64,000 nt of DNA from Paenochrobactrum glaciei. Its GTDB lineage: Bacteria > Pseudomonadota > Alphaproteobacteria > Rhizobiales > Rhizobiaceae. A program made the translations under genes and the position numbers. Numbering within the stretch: the first letter of the stretch is position 1; the number at the start of each line of letters is the position of its first letter. Where the stretch lies: contig NZ_BAAADE010000011.1 of the NCBI RefSeq assembly GCF_039522165.1, positions 9,837 through 73,836 on the forward strand. The letters run 5' to 3'. Of this stretch, positions 1-9,016 are shown in pieces. The notes under the pieces were generated by a model. That model did no database searches, had not been told where the DNA came from, and worked only from the letters and a program-made list of their open reading frames with translations.

Positions 1-942
1 GTAAGCTCCTTGCCTCTTTTTTAAGTCACAAGGTGTCTACAAATCTAAGACACTTCTACGGAGTTACCTTGAGATTATAGGCAAATGCGCTTGTTGATAT
101 ATTCAATGGCACTTTTTCGCTGGGATGGGCTCGGATCGCACCCAGACCAGAACTAATCAGTCAACCAAAAATCTGTTCTTGCTACCAATCTACCCCAAAT
201 CACTCAATCACGAAGTTACGCAATCGCACGCTACGTTCTTCGCGGATATTATCGGCTGAGCTACGGAAATATGCGGATTAAGAGTCAAAAAAGCGCAAGA
301 AGCGCTAAGCATCAGCATAACTATTCTTTTGATGATCAAACCGGATGAATCATTTTAGTCGTTACAAGCGTACTTGATCATCAGAAAAACGTCTTCCTTT
401 AAGTCCTGCTCTCTAAAGAAGACAGAACAAACCCTATGCGAATTCTATGGTTAATAATTATTTAATTAAATCAAGGATTTCATCTTCCTAAAATGCAAAA
501 AATCTCGTTTTTTGAGATAAAATTGGTTGGTTTTTATTTTTATCTCGTTATTAGTCATTTGCTTTATGAAATAAATTTATCTTGAAATACCTGAAATATA
601 ATATTTACAGCACAAGCATTTTATCAGATCAAAAAATAGGTTGGCGAACATGAAAGAGCCAATATACGATATTCTTTAACGTGCCTGAATAGCGTAATAT
701 TACCGCTTGTATCCCCTCATAAGCGAACCAAAAAACTTCAATTGTTTATGACGCAAAGCTTTATTGCCGACGATATAAAATTAAAAATATGTCGGGAAAC
801 TCAAGGAGTAGTGGCCCATTCACAAGCGTATACCAATATCGGCACATGTTATGTCCACAATTTTCATTGCTGCAACAATGATATTCTGGATCAAGCAATG
901 AGGTTTGAGCCACATCCACGTCATCTGCCAATATGCGCAATT
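1..942. other. Gene-poor AT-rich left edge
   Basis: No convincing coding region is visible on either strand. Open frames here are short, lack good ribosome binding sites and resemble no family I recognise. The stretch at about 450-640 is very AT-rich. The sequence AGGTGTCTACAAATCT near position 30 resembles the right end of some IS3-family elements, but no inverted repeat or transposase end accompanies it, so I do not call an element. Confidence 0.5.
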
Positions 943-1782
943 TTAACTGATTGGATTCTTCATAAAAATTGCAAATAATTCACGTTGTGAGGATATGCGC
1001 ATCTTCGCATAAATATTTTTACGATGAATCCTCACGGTACCTGATGCAATATCAAGTAAACTTGCAATCGACTCTGATGAGTGCCCTTCTAATACCAAAC
1101 CAACCACTTGTAATTCACGTGCCGTCAGCGCGGGCATACCTAAATGGTTCACAGCTTCCTGAATAGCAGTCCTCAGCGCTTCTTTTTCATCCTGCACTGA
1201 GCGAAATACTTTTAAACGTTCATCTTGAGACCAATGCATCTGGGCAATATTTCGGATGAGAGGCTCAATACAGCGAAAAATACGTAATTCTCGCGTTGTA
1301 AATGCCGGTTTCAGCGGCGATCGCATAAGCGATGTAACGATTGTCCAGTTTTGACTGCTAGGAAAGTAAAACGCAATTTCATCAACTGGTCCCGTTTGTA
1401 CATAATATGATTTATAATATTCACTTTGAAAAAATTGATCCGGTGCCAAATCGCGCAACCTGTGCATACCAGTATTTAGACCTGAAATCGTGGCCTTATA
1501 AAACGGATCCAATAAATAAGGCCCCACCACATATTCTGTGACATGAATTTCGAACTGCTCAGGTTGAAAACTATGGTGCAGACAAAGAGGCATTGCGGGC
1601 CCATTATATGCAAATGTGACCGTGTAGTCATAGGCTATCAAACTATTGATAACATTATTAAAAAAGTCAGGAAATTCAGCTGAGCCGACCTTAGCTACAA
1701 GCTCGCCAAGCGCCCCATACCATTCATGCGTTGATAGCATTTGACAGCTAACACTTTTGTTTTTCTCTAAGCTTTTTGTCAT
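943..1782 (-). CDS. LuxR-type transcriptional regulator
   Basis: A 279-residue DNA-binding regulator. The C-terminal 65 residues form a LuxR/GerE helix-turn-helix, recognisable from LTARELQVVGLVLEGHSSES and the following SGTVRIHRKNIYAKM segment. The N-terminal 200 residues are a sensor domain rich in Tyr and Phe, without the typical conserved acyl-homoserine-lactone-binding residues I would expect of a quorum sensor. It is transcribed away from the polyol ABC transporter/dehydratase operon beginning at 2187, separated by about 400 bp, so it is the natural candidate regulator for that operon. The effector, perhaps a polyol or aldehyde, is inference only. The start ATG at 1782 has no strong Shine-Dalgarno but is the first in-frame methionine. 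Confidence 0.85.
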   Translation of the reverse strand: MTKSLEKNKSVSCQMLSTHEWYGALGELVAKVGSAEFPDFFNNVINSLIAYDYTVTFAYNGPAMPLCLHHSFQPEQFEIHVTEYVVGPYLLDPFYKATISGLNTGMHRLRDLAPDQFFQSEYYKSYYVQTGPVDEIAFYFPSSQNWTIVTSLMRSPLKPAFTTRELRIFRCIEPLIRNIAQMHWSQDERLKVFRSVQDEKEALRTAIQEAVNHLGMPALTARELQVVGLVLEGHSSESIASLLDIASGTVRIHRKNIYAKMRISSQRELFAIFMKNPIS

Positions 1783-2186
1783 CAGATACTATCCTAAATG
1801 ATATATATAAAAGATTTTACCTAAATTGGGTAATACCCCTCAAATGAATATAAATATATAAGTTTACTTGTTTTAAGGAGTATGCTCTAAACTTAAATTA
1901 GTGTCTATACACCCTTAGTCAAAGAGGTATTTTAAGAAGCGCGTTTGCTAAAAGACTGCAAAAGCAGCAAAGGCATCGCTTGGGAACAAATAACAGGTCA
2001 ACGAAATATCGGGCCTTTGGAGGAGATATGAGAAGCTTTTGCTTTCTCATAAATGCAGCTCTGCGTCTTTATTCTAGCAGAGGCATTTTACCTTAAGCAT
2101 TAATTCTCCAATCATTCCGAGATCAGTTTACCGATAAAGAGCCTTAGCTCGTATATTAAATACGGCAGGCAAATGGGGAAAACTAA
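1783..2186. promoter_or_regulatory. Divergent promoter region between regulator and transporter operon
   Basis: This 404-bp gap must hold promoters for the LuxR-type gene (minus) and the dehydratase operon (plus). It contains an 11-bp odd palindrome, GGGTAATACCC, at 1828-1838, a plausible operator lying close to the LuxR start. A 22-codon frame with a strong GGAGGAG site lies at 2028-2096 and is listed separately. No cobalamin riboswitch signature (B12 box) is evident although the operon encodes a B12 enzyme. Confidence 0.4.
2028..2096 (+). CDS. Possible 22-residue leader peptide
   Basis: ATG at 2028 follows GGAGGAG at 2019-2025 with short spacing, the best ribosome binding site in the intergenic region. 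The predicted peptide begins MRSFCFLINA and ends at TAA 2094-2096. Inside and after it, CTCTGC and GCAGAG form a short stem. Its position upstream of the first operon gene fits a leader peptide or attenuator, but there is no run of one regulatory codon and no clear terminator follows. It may be a chance frame. Confidence 0.25.
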   Translation: MRSFCFLINAALRLYSSRGILP

Positions 2187-3575
2187 ATGAAATTTGCTAG
2201 CGCAGTTCGTTATAAAAAATGGATATTAGCGGCTACGGTTACAGCCAGCATATCCCTTGTCTTCAGTTCCGCTCATGCCTGGACATTGGAAGAAGCCGCA
2301 GCTCCCTATAAAGGCGTAACAATCCGTACAGTTGGTGAATCTCTTCCGCCCCTTGAGGCGATGAAGAAACTTGCACCACAGTTTGAAAAGCAGACGGGCA
2401 TTAAAGTTGAAATAGAAATGTATGAACATTCCGAAGCTGTCAGTAAGGTCATGCTTGATCTTAACTCACAGCGCGGACGTTATGATTTCATTATTCAGCC
2501 CCATCGTGAAATTGGTAAATTTGTTGCCAATCAACAGGTGGATTCTGTGCAGCCATTCCTTGATAATGACCAGTTGCGCGATCCGAATTTCAAGCCAGAC
2601 GAACAATTATATCAAGGCCTATGGAAAGAAATATCCTGGTATGACAATCAGGTTTACGGCTTCCCGTTTACGGCGCTCAGCATGTATATGTGGTACCGCA
2701 CCGATCTTTTATCTGATGAAAATGAGAAAAAAGGGTTTCAGGAAAAATACGGTTACGAGCTTGCACCTGCAAAAAACTGGAAACAATATCGCGATAATGC
2801 GGAATGGTTCACACGCCCTGAACAGCGCCAATATGGAACGGCCTTGCAAGGAAAACGCCATGAAGCCTTATGGTATGAGTGGTTAAACTTCCTCTATTCA
2901 TTCGGCGGCGATATGCTGGACACTAAAACCGGTTCCAGCTGTGGCCCCGTCATTGTTAATAGTCCTGAGGCTATCGCTGCGACTGAATATTATAAAAGCC
3001 TGATTCCGTTCTCGCCACCAGATACGCTGAACTATTTCTGGGATGACGTCATGGCACTGATGCAGCAAGGTTCTGTTGCACAGATGGTCATGTGGAATGA
3101 CTCCACCTATGCAGTAGCGATAGATGAAACAGCTTCCACTGTCGTTGGAAAAGTCGGTTTTGACCTCGTTCCGCACGATAAGGGTGGTAAGGTAGCACAG
3201 GCTGAAGGCTGGACTTATCTCATTCCTGTCGCATCAAAAAACAAAGAAGCTGCCTATTTATTTATTCAGTGGATGATGGCTTACGAACAGCAGCTTAATC
3301 AGCACTTAAACGGCGGTGCAACGTCCAGACCGGATGTCTATCAATCAGAAGAAGTGCAAAAATTACCCTATGCACAAGCATCGATGGCAGCAAATGAAGC
3401 AGCCAAACCAAAGCCGACAATGCCACAATCAGCAGAGATGACCGATATTCTGGTTCGTGAGCTTTCGTCTTTCATGGCAAATGAAAAAACCGCTAAGGAA
3501 GCTTTAGATCGCTCAGCCCAGGATATTTCAACTTTGCTGGGTGAATGTGCGCCGTTAAAATATCCGGTTCAATAA
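2187..3575 (+). CDS. Extracellular solute-binding protein, sugar/polyol ABC transporter (family 1)
   Basis: A 462-residue periplasmic binding protein. It has a clear Sec signal peptide: basic MKFASAVRYKKW, a hydrophobic core, and an A-H-A cleavage site near residue 31. The mature protein has the family 1 solute-binding pattern, including a KQTGIKVEIEMYEH region and aromatic-rich pocket segments such as YGFPFTALSMYMWYR, as in CUT1 carbohydrate and polyol transporters. It is the first gene of an operon with two permeases, an ATPase and a B12-dependent diol/glycerol dehydratase, so a polyol (glycerol, a diol or a related compound) is the inferred ligand. Substrate cannot be read from sequence. 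Confidence 0.9.
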   Translation: MKFASAVRYKKWILAATVTASISLVFSSAHAWTLEEAAAPYKGVTIRTVGESLPPLEAMKKLAPQFEKQTGIKVEIEMYEHSEAVSKVMLDLNSQRGRYDFIIQPHREIGKFVANQQVDSVQPFLDNDQLRDPNFKPDEQLYQGLWKEISWYDNQVYGFPFTALSMYMWYRTDLLSDENEKKGFQEKYGYELAPAKNWKQYRDNAEWFTRPEQRQYGTALQGKRHEALWYEWLNFLYSFGGDMLDTKTGSSCGPVIVNSPEAIAATEYYKSLIPFSPPDTLNYFWDDVMALMQQGSVAQMVMWNDSTYAVAIDETASTVVGKVGFDLVPHDKGGKVAQAEGWTYLIPVASKNKEAAYLFIQWMMAYEQQLNQHLNGGATSRPDVYQSEEVQKLPYAQASMAANEAAKPKPTMPQSAEMTDILVRELSSFMANEKTAKEALDRSAQDISTLLGECAPLKYPVQ

Positions 3576-3604
3576 GCACCCCACATCCATTTTTCTTTTA
3601 AAAA

Positions 3605-3631
3605 TCTGTGAGCTCGATAGCAGCTCACAGA
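3605..3631 (+). promoter_or_regulatory. Intercistronic hairpin after the binding-protein gene
   Basis: A perfect 10-bp inverted repeat, TCTGTGAGCT and AGCTCACAGA, with a 7-nt loop lies between the binding-protein stop and the first permease. There is no T-run. Such hairpins commonly stabilise the upstream mRNA segment so that binding protein is made in excess over the membrane subunits; that role is inferred here. Confidence 0.6.
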
Positions 3632-3650
3632 TGATGTGAGAATGATTGCA

Positions 3651-4580
3651 ATGATGACATCTCAACAACATTCAAAGAGTCGCTTTATTCTAGATCATGG
3701 TGTTGCCCTGCCATTGATTATTCCTGCGACATTACTGGTTTTCATCTTTCTGGTCGCCCCTTTCGGCTATATGACTTACACAGCTATGACTGACCTCAGT
3801 TTTGCCAATGCAAGTCAAAAAGGTTCATTTATCGGTCTGGACAACTTTCGTTATCTTGTCCGCGAAGACGATATTTTCTGGGGCTCGTTCTGGCTTACAT
3901 TACGGTTTGTTTTTTTCAGCGTACTGATAGAATTTTTGTTGGGGTTTGCGCTGGCATGGACAATTTGGCGCTATATTGAACGTCAACGTTTGCTGGTAAC
4001 TTTATTGCTCATTCCCATGATGGTAGCGCCCGTTGCTGTAGGCTTAATTTGGCGCTTATTGCTCCAAGGCGACTTCGGGATGATCACACATTACCTTCAT
4101 CAGCTCGGTTTATTGCCGCAAACTGTTGCCATTTTCTCCACGCCACAATTGGTAATGCCTGCAATCATTGCCATTGATGTCTGGCAATGGACACCGTTTG
4201 TAACGCTGATTATTCTCGCTGGATTAATGAGCCTGCCCAAGGCACCTTTTGAGGCAGCCACAATGGACGGTGCGACGCCCCTACGTCAATTTTTTGACAT
4301 CACATTACCATTGCTTCGTCCGATCATAGCACTGGTATTATTATTACGCGGCATTGATGCATTTAAGGAATTTGACAAGGTATTCATCCTCACAGGTGGT
4401 GGTCCGGGTACCGTTTCAGAACTGCTATCCATCTATGCCTATAGAGTGAACTTTAAAAACTGGAACTTAGGATACGGGGCTTCCGTTGCCTTCATGGTTT
4501 ATCTGGTTGTCCTCATCATGTGTTCCGTCTTTTACAAAGCCATTAACTGGCAATCCAATAAACCAGTCGTAAAGGCTTAG
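3651..4580 (+). CDS. ABC transporter permease (CUT1 type, MalF/UgpA-like)
   Basis: An inner-membrane permease of about 309 residues with six predicted hydrophobic segments. The cytoplasmic EAA loop that docks the ATPase is present (EAATMDGATPLRQFF followed by ITLPLLRP). It is the first of two permeases paired with the binding protein at 2187 and the ATPase at 5434. The frame is open from a GTG at 3636, with ATGs at 3642, 3651 and 3654. I chose 3651 because GTGAG at 3636-3640 is then a usable ribosome binding site, but the exact start is uncertain. Confidence 0.88.
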   Translation: MMTSQQHSKSRFILDHGVALPLIIPATLLVFIFLVAPFGYMTYTAMTDLSFANASQKGSFIGLDNFRYLVREDDIFWGSFWLTLRFVFFSVLIEFLLGFALAWTIWRYIERQRLLVTLLLIPMMVAPVAVGLIWRLLLQGDFGMITHYLHQLGLLPQTVAIFSTPQLVMPAIIAIDVWQWTPFVTLIILAGLMSLPKAPFEAATMDGATPLRQFFDITLPLLRPIIALVLLLRGIDAFKEFDKVFILTGGGPGTVSELLSIYAYRVNFKNWNLGYGASVAFMVYLVVLIMCSVFYKAINWQSNKPVVKA

Positions 4581-4587
4581 TTGAACA

Positions 4588-5406
4588 ATGAACAAGTCTT
4601 GGAAAATTTTTGCTATAGGCGTTTTGCTCTGCTTTGTCGCAATGGCTCTCTTGCCGTATCTATGGATAGTTTTGACTTCCTTTAAGGGGCGTCTCGACAT
4701 CCTGTCTCCAGATCCAACATGGTTTTTCAAACCGACACTTGCGAACTACCCGGCAGTTTTCATCGATAAAGATTACATGCCGCTTGTGTTTAACTCGCTG
4801 ATAATTGCAACTTCTACGACAATATTATCAATCGCGATTGGTGCACCGGCAGCATATGTATTTGCTCGTCATGACTTCACCGGCAAAGAAGATCTTTTTT
4901 TCTTCTTCTTAACCACCCGTATGGCTCCGCCAATTTCTATCGCGGTTCCGTTATTCATGTTCTTCTCCAATATCGGTCTGACAGATACAATTTTTGCGGT
5001 TGTCATAGCGCATACAACATTCAATTTGTCTCTTGTCGTTTGGATGATGCGTGGCTTTTTTGCTGAAATACCGCGTGAGATTGATGAAGCTGCAATGATG
5101 GACGGCCGTTCTAAACTCGGTGCTTTCATTCGCGTTATTGTCCCCATGGCAGCTCCTGGTTTGGCAGCAACTGCAGTGCTTTGCTTCATTATGTCCTGGA
5201 ATGAGTTTCTCTATGCATTCATTCTCGTAGCTTTTGAAGGACGTCCACTCACTGTCGGCATTCCAGGGCTTATCACTCCGCACGGAACGCTTTGGGGCCA
5301 AGTTGCAGCTGTTGCTATAGTTGCAACATTACCGATCATTCTGTTCACATTTCTGGTGCAAAAACATCTTGTGCGCGGCCTGACATTTGGCGCGGTAAAA
5401 GGCTGA
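4588..5406 (+). CDS. ABC transporter permease (CUT1 type, MalG/UgpE-like)
   Basis: A 272-residue second membrane subunit. It shows an N-terminal membrane anchor and five further hydrophobic segments, and the EAA loop EIDEAAMMDGRSKLGAFIRV with the conserved glycine. It starts 7 nt after the upstream permease stop, so the two are co-transcribed and probably translationally coupled. It forms the heterodimeric pore with the product of 3651-4580. Confidence 0.9.
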   Translation: MNKSWKIFAIGVLLCFVAMALLPYLWIVLTSFKGRLDILSPDPTWFFKPTLANYPAVFIDKDYMPLVFNSLIIATSTTILSIAIGAPAAYVFARHDFTGKEDLFFFFLTTRMAPPISIAVPLFMFFSNIGLTDTIFAVVIAHTTFNLSLVVWMMRGFFAEIPREIDEAAMMDGRSKLGAFIRVIVPMAAPGLAATAVLCFIMSWNEFLYAFILVAFEGRPLTVGIPGLITPHGTLWGQVAAVAIVATLPIILFTFLVQKHLVRGLTFGAVKG

Positions 5407-5433
5407 TATTACAGCATTTTGGGAGAATTAATC

Positions 5434-6486
5434 ATGACCGTCTCATTCAAAGACGTAACCAAAAAATTCGCCGACGGTACAATTGCGTTGGATGCTTTAA
5501 ATCTGGAATTTAATCTCGGTGAGTTTATTGTCCTTTTGGGCCCTTCCGGGTCAGGTAAAACAACGGCCTGTCGCTTACTCGCAGGCCTTGAAGCACCATC
5601 ATCCGGGCAAATAGACGTAAACGGAAAGAACATTACCAACCTGCCACCGCGCATGCGTGAAATGGGAATGGTCTTTCAAAATTATGCACTTTACAGCCAT
5701 AAAAATATCTATGAAAACATCGCTTACCCACTTCATATCCGTAAGAAATCAAAAGCGGAAATTGAAAAGCGTGTCAGTGATGTAGCTGAATTGTTGCAGA
5801 TTAAAAAATATCTGCATCGAAAGCCAGGGCAGCTGTCAGGTGGGCAGGCACAACGTGTCGCTGTTGCTCGTGCACTTGTTTGGGAACCCTCAATCTGCCT
5901 GATGGACGAACCGCTTTCAAACCTTGACGCTTTATTGCGGTTACATATGCGTACAGAACTGAACCGTCTTCACAGAAGCTTGAAAAAGACATTTGTGTTT
6001 GTAACGCACGATCAGGAAGAGGCTATGACGCTAGCCACGCGGATTGCCATTCTGAAAGATGGCAAGCTGGCGCAATTTGACGAACCACGAACGATTTACC
6101 GTGAGCCAGCGAACCGCTTTGTGGCCGAATTCATGGGAAGACCAGCCATGAATACTTTTGATGGTATTGTCACCAATGGTATGTTCGAAAGCCGCGACCT
6201 TAAATTTCCGGTGGACGCAGTTGACGGGCCTGTTGTTGTGGGAATACGCCCCGAACAAATCCAGATTGGTGCCAAAGATGGCGCCCATCCCATCTCATTA
6301 ACCTTGGATGTAAAAGAACTGATTGAACCTGATATGCTGTTGATTTTTCAAGTCGACGGCACACAGCTCACTGTACGCACATCTGATGACTATTCTAATT
6401 TTGAAGCCGGGCAGACAATAACATTATCCTTTCCCAAACATGCCTTGCACTATTTTGATGCATCGACAGGGAAACGTATCAGATGA
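5434..6486 (+). CDS. ABC transporter ATP-binding protein (UgpC/MalK type)
   Basis: A 350-residue ATPase that powers the polyol-type transporter. Walker A is GPSGSGKTT, the signature is LSGGQAQRVAVARAL, Walker B is ICLMDEPLSNLD, and the switch histidine lies in FVTHDQEEAM. The C-terminal 110 residues form a TOBE/OB regulatory domain typical of CUT1 ATPases (VGIRPEQIQIG). The ATG at 5434 is preferred over an upstream TTG at 5419 because GGGAG at 5421-5425 lies at correct spacing. Its stop overlaps the start of a small membrane protein gene in an ATGA motif. Confidence 0.93.
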   Translation: MTVSFKDVTKKFADGTIALDALNLEFNLGEFIVLLGPSGSGKTTACRLLAGLEAPSSGQIDVNGKNITNLPPRMREMGMVFQNYALYSHKNIYENIAYPLHIRKKSKAEIEKRVSDVAELLQIKKYLHRKPGQLSGGQAQRVAVARALVWEPSICLMDEPLSNLDALLRLHMRTELNRLHRSLKKTFVFVTHDQEEAMTLATRIAILKDGKLAQFDEPRTIYREPANRFVAEFMGRPAMNTFDGIVTNGMFESRDLKFPVDAVDGPVVVGIRPEQIQIGAKDGAHPISLTLDVKELIEPDMLLIFQVDGTQLTVRTSDDYSNFEAGQTITLSFPKHALHYFDASTGKRIR

Positions 6487-6644
6487 GTATATACAATTTT
6501 TTCCCGCTCTTTTTTGCGGCTTTTATCTGGTTTGCTTTTTGGAGATTCAATCGATCCCGTGGCTGGTTTTCTGTTGGTGATCTGATTTTCTGGGATGTGA
6601 TCATATTAATAATTATCCAATTGATTTGGCTGCGTTGGTACTAG
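6483..6644 (+). CDS. Small membrane protein (53 residues) coupled to the ABC ATPase gene
   Basis: ATG at 6483 overlaps the ATPase stop as ATGA. The predicted product is 53 residues, starts MSIYNFFPLFFAAFIWFAFW, has a short polar turn (RFNRSRGW) and a second hydrophobic stretch ending in LIWLRWY, then TAG at 6642-6644. Two membrane segments with a positively charged connector are predicted. The tight overlap and membrane character argue that it is a real accessory subunit of the transporter or a small regulatory protein. Small membrane proteins (for example DUF2160) occur in glycerol ABC operons of rhizobia; I cannot show homology to them. Confidence 0.6.
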   Translation: MSIYNFFPLFFAAFIWFAFWRFNRSRGWFSVGDLIFWDVIILIIIQLIWLRWY

Positions 6645-6745
6645 TTTTTTTCAAAAATCAACTCTGTTTGATGACATGGGAAGAACGAAACACTGAAAAT
6701 AAAGCGTGGCCATTTAAATAAATGTGATCCGAAAGGAGCAGTTTG

Positions 6746-9016
6746 ATGTCTGATGCACCGCATTGGAAACGCTTCGATGAATGGGATAGTCGGGCGCTTC
6801 ATTTTGATCAGTTCTCCGCTGAAGATCCGGAGGCAGGTTTTTCGACTTTTCAAAGTCCTTTCGATCCTGAACCTTCAATAAGGATTGAAAACGGCAAAAT
6901 CATTGAAGTTGATGGAAAAACCGAGGATCAGTTTGATATTCTGGATGCTTATATTGTAGCTCACCATCTCGATATTGATGTGGCTGACGAAGCAATGGCA
7001 ATGGATCCGGTTCATATTGCCAGACTGCTTGTTGATATCAATGTTCCACGTGAGGAACTGGAACGACTTGCACGCGGTATGACACCGGCAAAACTGGTTT
7101 CTGTTGTTTCATCGATGTCAGCGCTGGAAATTACCTTCGCATATGCCAAAATGCGCCAACGGGAAGCGCCCGGCAATCAGGCTCATGTCACGAATGCGAA
7201 GGATGACCCTCTGCAACTTGCTGCGGATAGTGCAATAGCTGTTGCACTTGGCTTTGATGAAATTGAAACAACTATGCGAGTTTCATCAAATTCATGGGCA
7301 AATGCAATGGCTTGTGCTGTAGGGGCAGCTGTCGGGCGTGGTGGCGTTCTTTTTCAATGCGCGATTGAGGAAGCAGAAGAATTGCAGATCGGCATGGCCG
7401 GCTTCACATCATATGCCGAAACCATATCTGTATATGGAACTGAAAATGCCTTTCTTGATGGCGATGACACTCCCTGGTCAAAAGCATTTTTAACAGCAGC
7501 ATATGCCTCTCGCGGTATTAAGGCGCGTTGTACGTCAGGTGCAGGTGCGGAATTACTAATGGGGTTTCATGACAAACAATCAGTGCTTTATCTGGAAGCT
7601 CGTTGCCTGTGTTTACAACGTGCAATGGGTATTCAAGGCACGCAAAACGGTGGAATTGATGGCGCTCCCATTACCTCGACAATGGCAGGTGGTATGCGGG
7701 AGCTTATTGCGGAAAATCTGATTGCAGTTTGGTTAGGACTTGAATGTGCATCAGGGAATGACACAAGGGTCAGTGAATCTGAAATTCGTGTGGGCGCGAA
7801 AATTACACCCTATTTACTGGCAGGATCTGATTTGGTCTGCTCCGGCTTTGGATCCATCTGCAAATATGACAACACCTTCAACCCTTCACTGATTAATGGT
7901 GAAGAAATTGAAGACTACTTGGCTTTACAGCGCGATTACCAGGTAGATGGCGGCCTGACTCCAATAACAGAACAACAAGCGAGTTCATTACGCATCAGAG
8001 CTATTCGTGCAATTACAGCAGTATTTGAAGAGTTAGAGCTGGCAGAGGTTCCGGAAGATTGGATACAATCCGTAGCAGCCTCATCCGGGTCACGCGATAC
8101 ATCAACCTTCCCGACAAACCAAATTAAAAAAATATCAGAAACTATCCAGCGCAAAAAATTAACCGCTGTTGATGTTGTGCGTGCGTTAGCAAAACGTGGT
8201 TACATTGAAGAGGCTGAAAATATGCTTCTCATGCTAAGACAACGTATTTCTGGCGATTATCTGCAAACCTCAGGGGTTATTCGTGAAGGAAAAGTAATAA
8301 GTGCTTTAAACTCTCCCAACTCATATAGCGGTCCTGGAACCGGTTATAAAATGCCGGCTAAACGCTGGGAAGAAATTAAAGGACTGCGCCATATTCAAAC
8401 GCGCGATAAAGTTCTTGAACGTGAAAGCCATAATGAAATAGGTGCACCTGAATGGTTGCAAACAACTGGCACGGCCGAAAAAGGCCGTAACCCGCATGAA
8501 GTTGTCATTGGTATAAGCCCCGCATTTGGGACGCGTTTGCATACTACGACAGCGGGCCATGAATTAATTGATGTTCTGCTTAGTCTTTGTCAGGGCATTG
8601 AGCATGCGGGGGGTGTTCCACGTATAGTACGCCTCAGACACACCGCTGATACTTCATTTTTAGGTCTTTCAGCAGCCTTACTTTCTGGTTCCGGTTACGC
8701 AATCGGTATTCAGGCTAAAGGCACAGCAGTCATTCATCAGGCAAACCGTCTGCCACATATGAACCTGGAATTATTTTCGAATGCCCCAGTTACAACTCTC
8801 GAGCATTACTATGCCATGGGTCAGAATGCTGCACATTATACTTTCGGGAAATCTCCGGAGCCAATCATTGTACCAGTAGACGGGCGCTCTCTCGCGGCTC
8901 GTTATCACGTGCGTGTAGCTATGCTCTATGCCTTGGAAACCGAGATGATCGACCCTGATGCTGAGCCGATGGAATTAGTATTAGCGCTCGGACAAATGCG
9001 AGGGAAACATGAATAA
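6746..9016 (+). CDS. B12-dependent diol/glycerol dehydratase, fused large and medium subunits
   Basis: A 756-residue adenosylcobalamin-dependent dehydratase that converts 1,2-diols or glycerol to aldehydes by radical chemistry. Residues 1 to about 555 match the large (alpha) subunit: QAHVTN, FDEIETT, YAETISVYGTE, DGDDTPWSK, GIQGTQNG, LECASGND and CSGFGS place the residues equivalent to Klebsiella Gln141, His143, Glu170, Glu221, Gln296, Asp335 and Ser362. Residues from about 575 match the medium (beta) subunit (VVIGISPAFG, SGSGYAIGIQAKGT, NLELFSNAP). The usual two genes are therefore one. ATG 6746 follows AAAGGAG at 6732-6738. The small subunit gene overlaps by 8 nt. No reactivase gene is in the window. 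Confidence 0.93.
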   Translation: MSDAPHWKRFDEWDSRALHFDQFSAEDPEAGFSTFQSPFDPEPSIRIENGKIIEVDGKTEDQFDILDAYIVAHHLDIDVADEAMAMDPVHIARLLVDINVPREELERLARGMTPAKLVSVVSSMSALEITFAYAKMRQREAPGNQAHVTNAKDDPLQLAADSAIAVALGFDEIETTMRVSSNSWANAMACAVGAAVGRGGVLFQCAIEEAEELQIGMAGFTSYAETISVYGTENAFLDGDDTPWSKAFLTAAYASRGIKARCTSGAGAELLMGFHDKQSVLYLEARCLCLQRAMGIQGTQNGGIDGAPITSTMAGGMRELIAENLIAVWLGLECASGNDTRVSESEIRVGAKITPYLLAGSDLVCSGFGSICKYDNTFNPSLINGEEIEDYLALQRDYQVDGGLTPITEQQASSLRIRAIRAITAVFEELELAEVPEDWIQSVAASSGSRDTSTFPTNQIKKISETIQRKKLTAVDVVRALAKRGYIEEAENMLLMLRQRISGDYLQTSGVIREGKVISALNSPNSYSGPGTGYKMPAKRWEEIKGLRHIQTRDKVLERESHNEIGAPEWLQTTGTAEKGRNPHEVVIGISPAFGTRLHTTTAGHELIDVLLSLCQGIEHAGGVPRIVRLRHTADTSFLGLSAALLSGSGYAIGIQAKGTAVIHQANRLPHMNLELFSNAPVTTLEHYYAMGQNAAHYTFGKSPEPIIVPVDGRSLAARYHVRVAMLYALETEMIDPDAEPMELVLALGQMRGKHE

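Noticed and set aside
30..60. Sequence resembling the right end of an IS3-family element (AGGTGTCTACAAATCT)
   Set aside because: Only a short resemblance from memory, with no terminal repeat or transposase end in the window.
742..978. A 78-codon plus-strand frame
   Set aside because: It runs into the 3' end of the LuxR-type gene on the other strand, has no good ribosome binding site, and resembles no family.
1783..2186. Cobalamin riboswitch ahead of the B12-dependent dehydratase operon
   Set aside because: I looked for a B12-box-like conserved core and found none; a covariance search would settle it.
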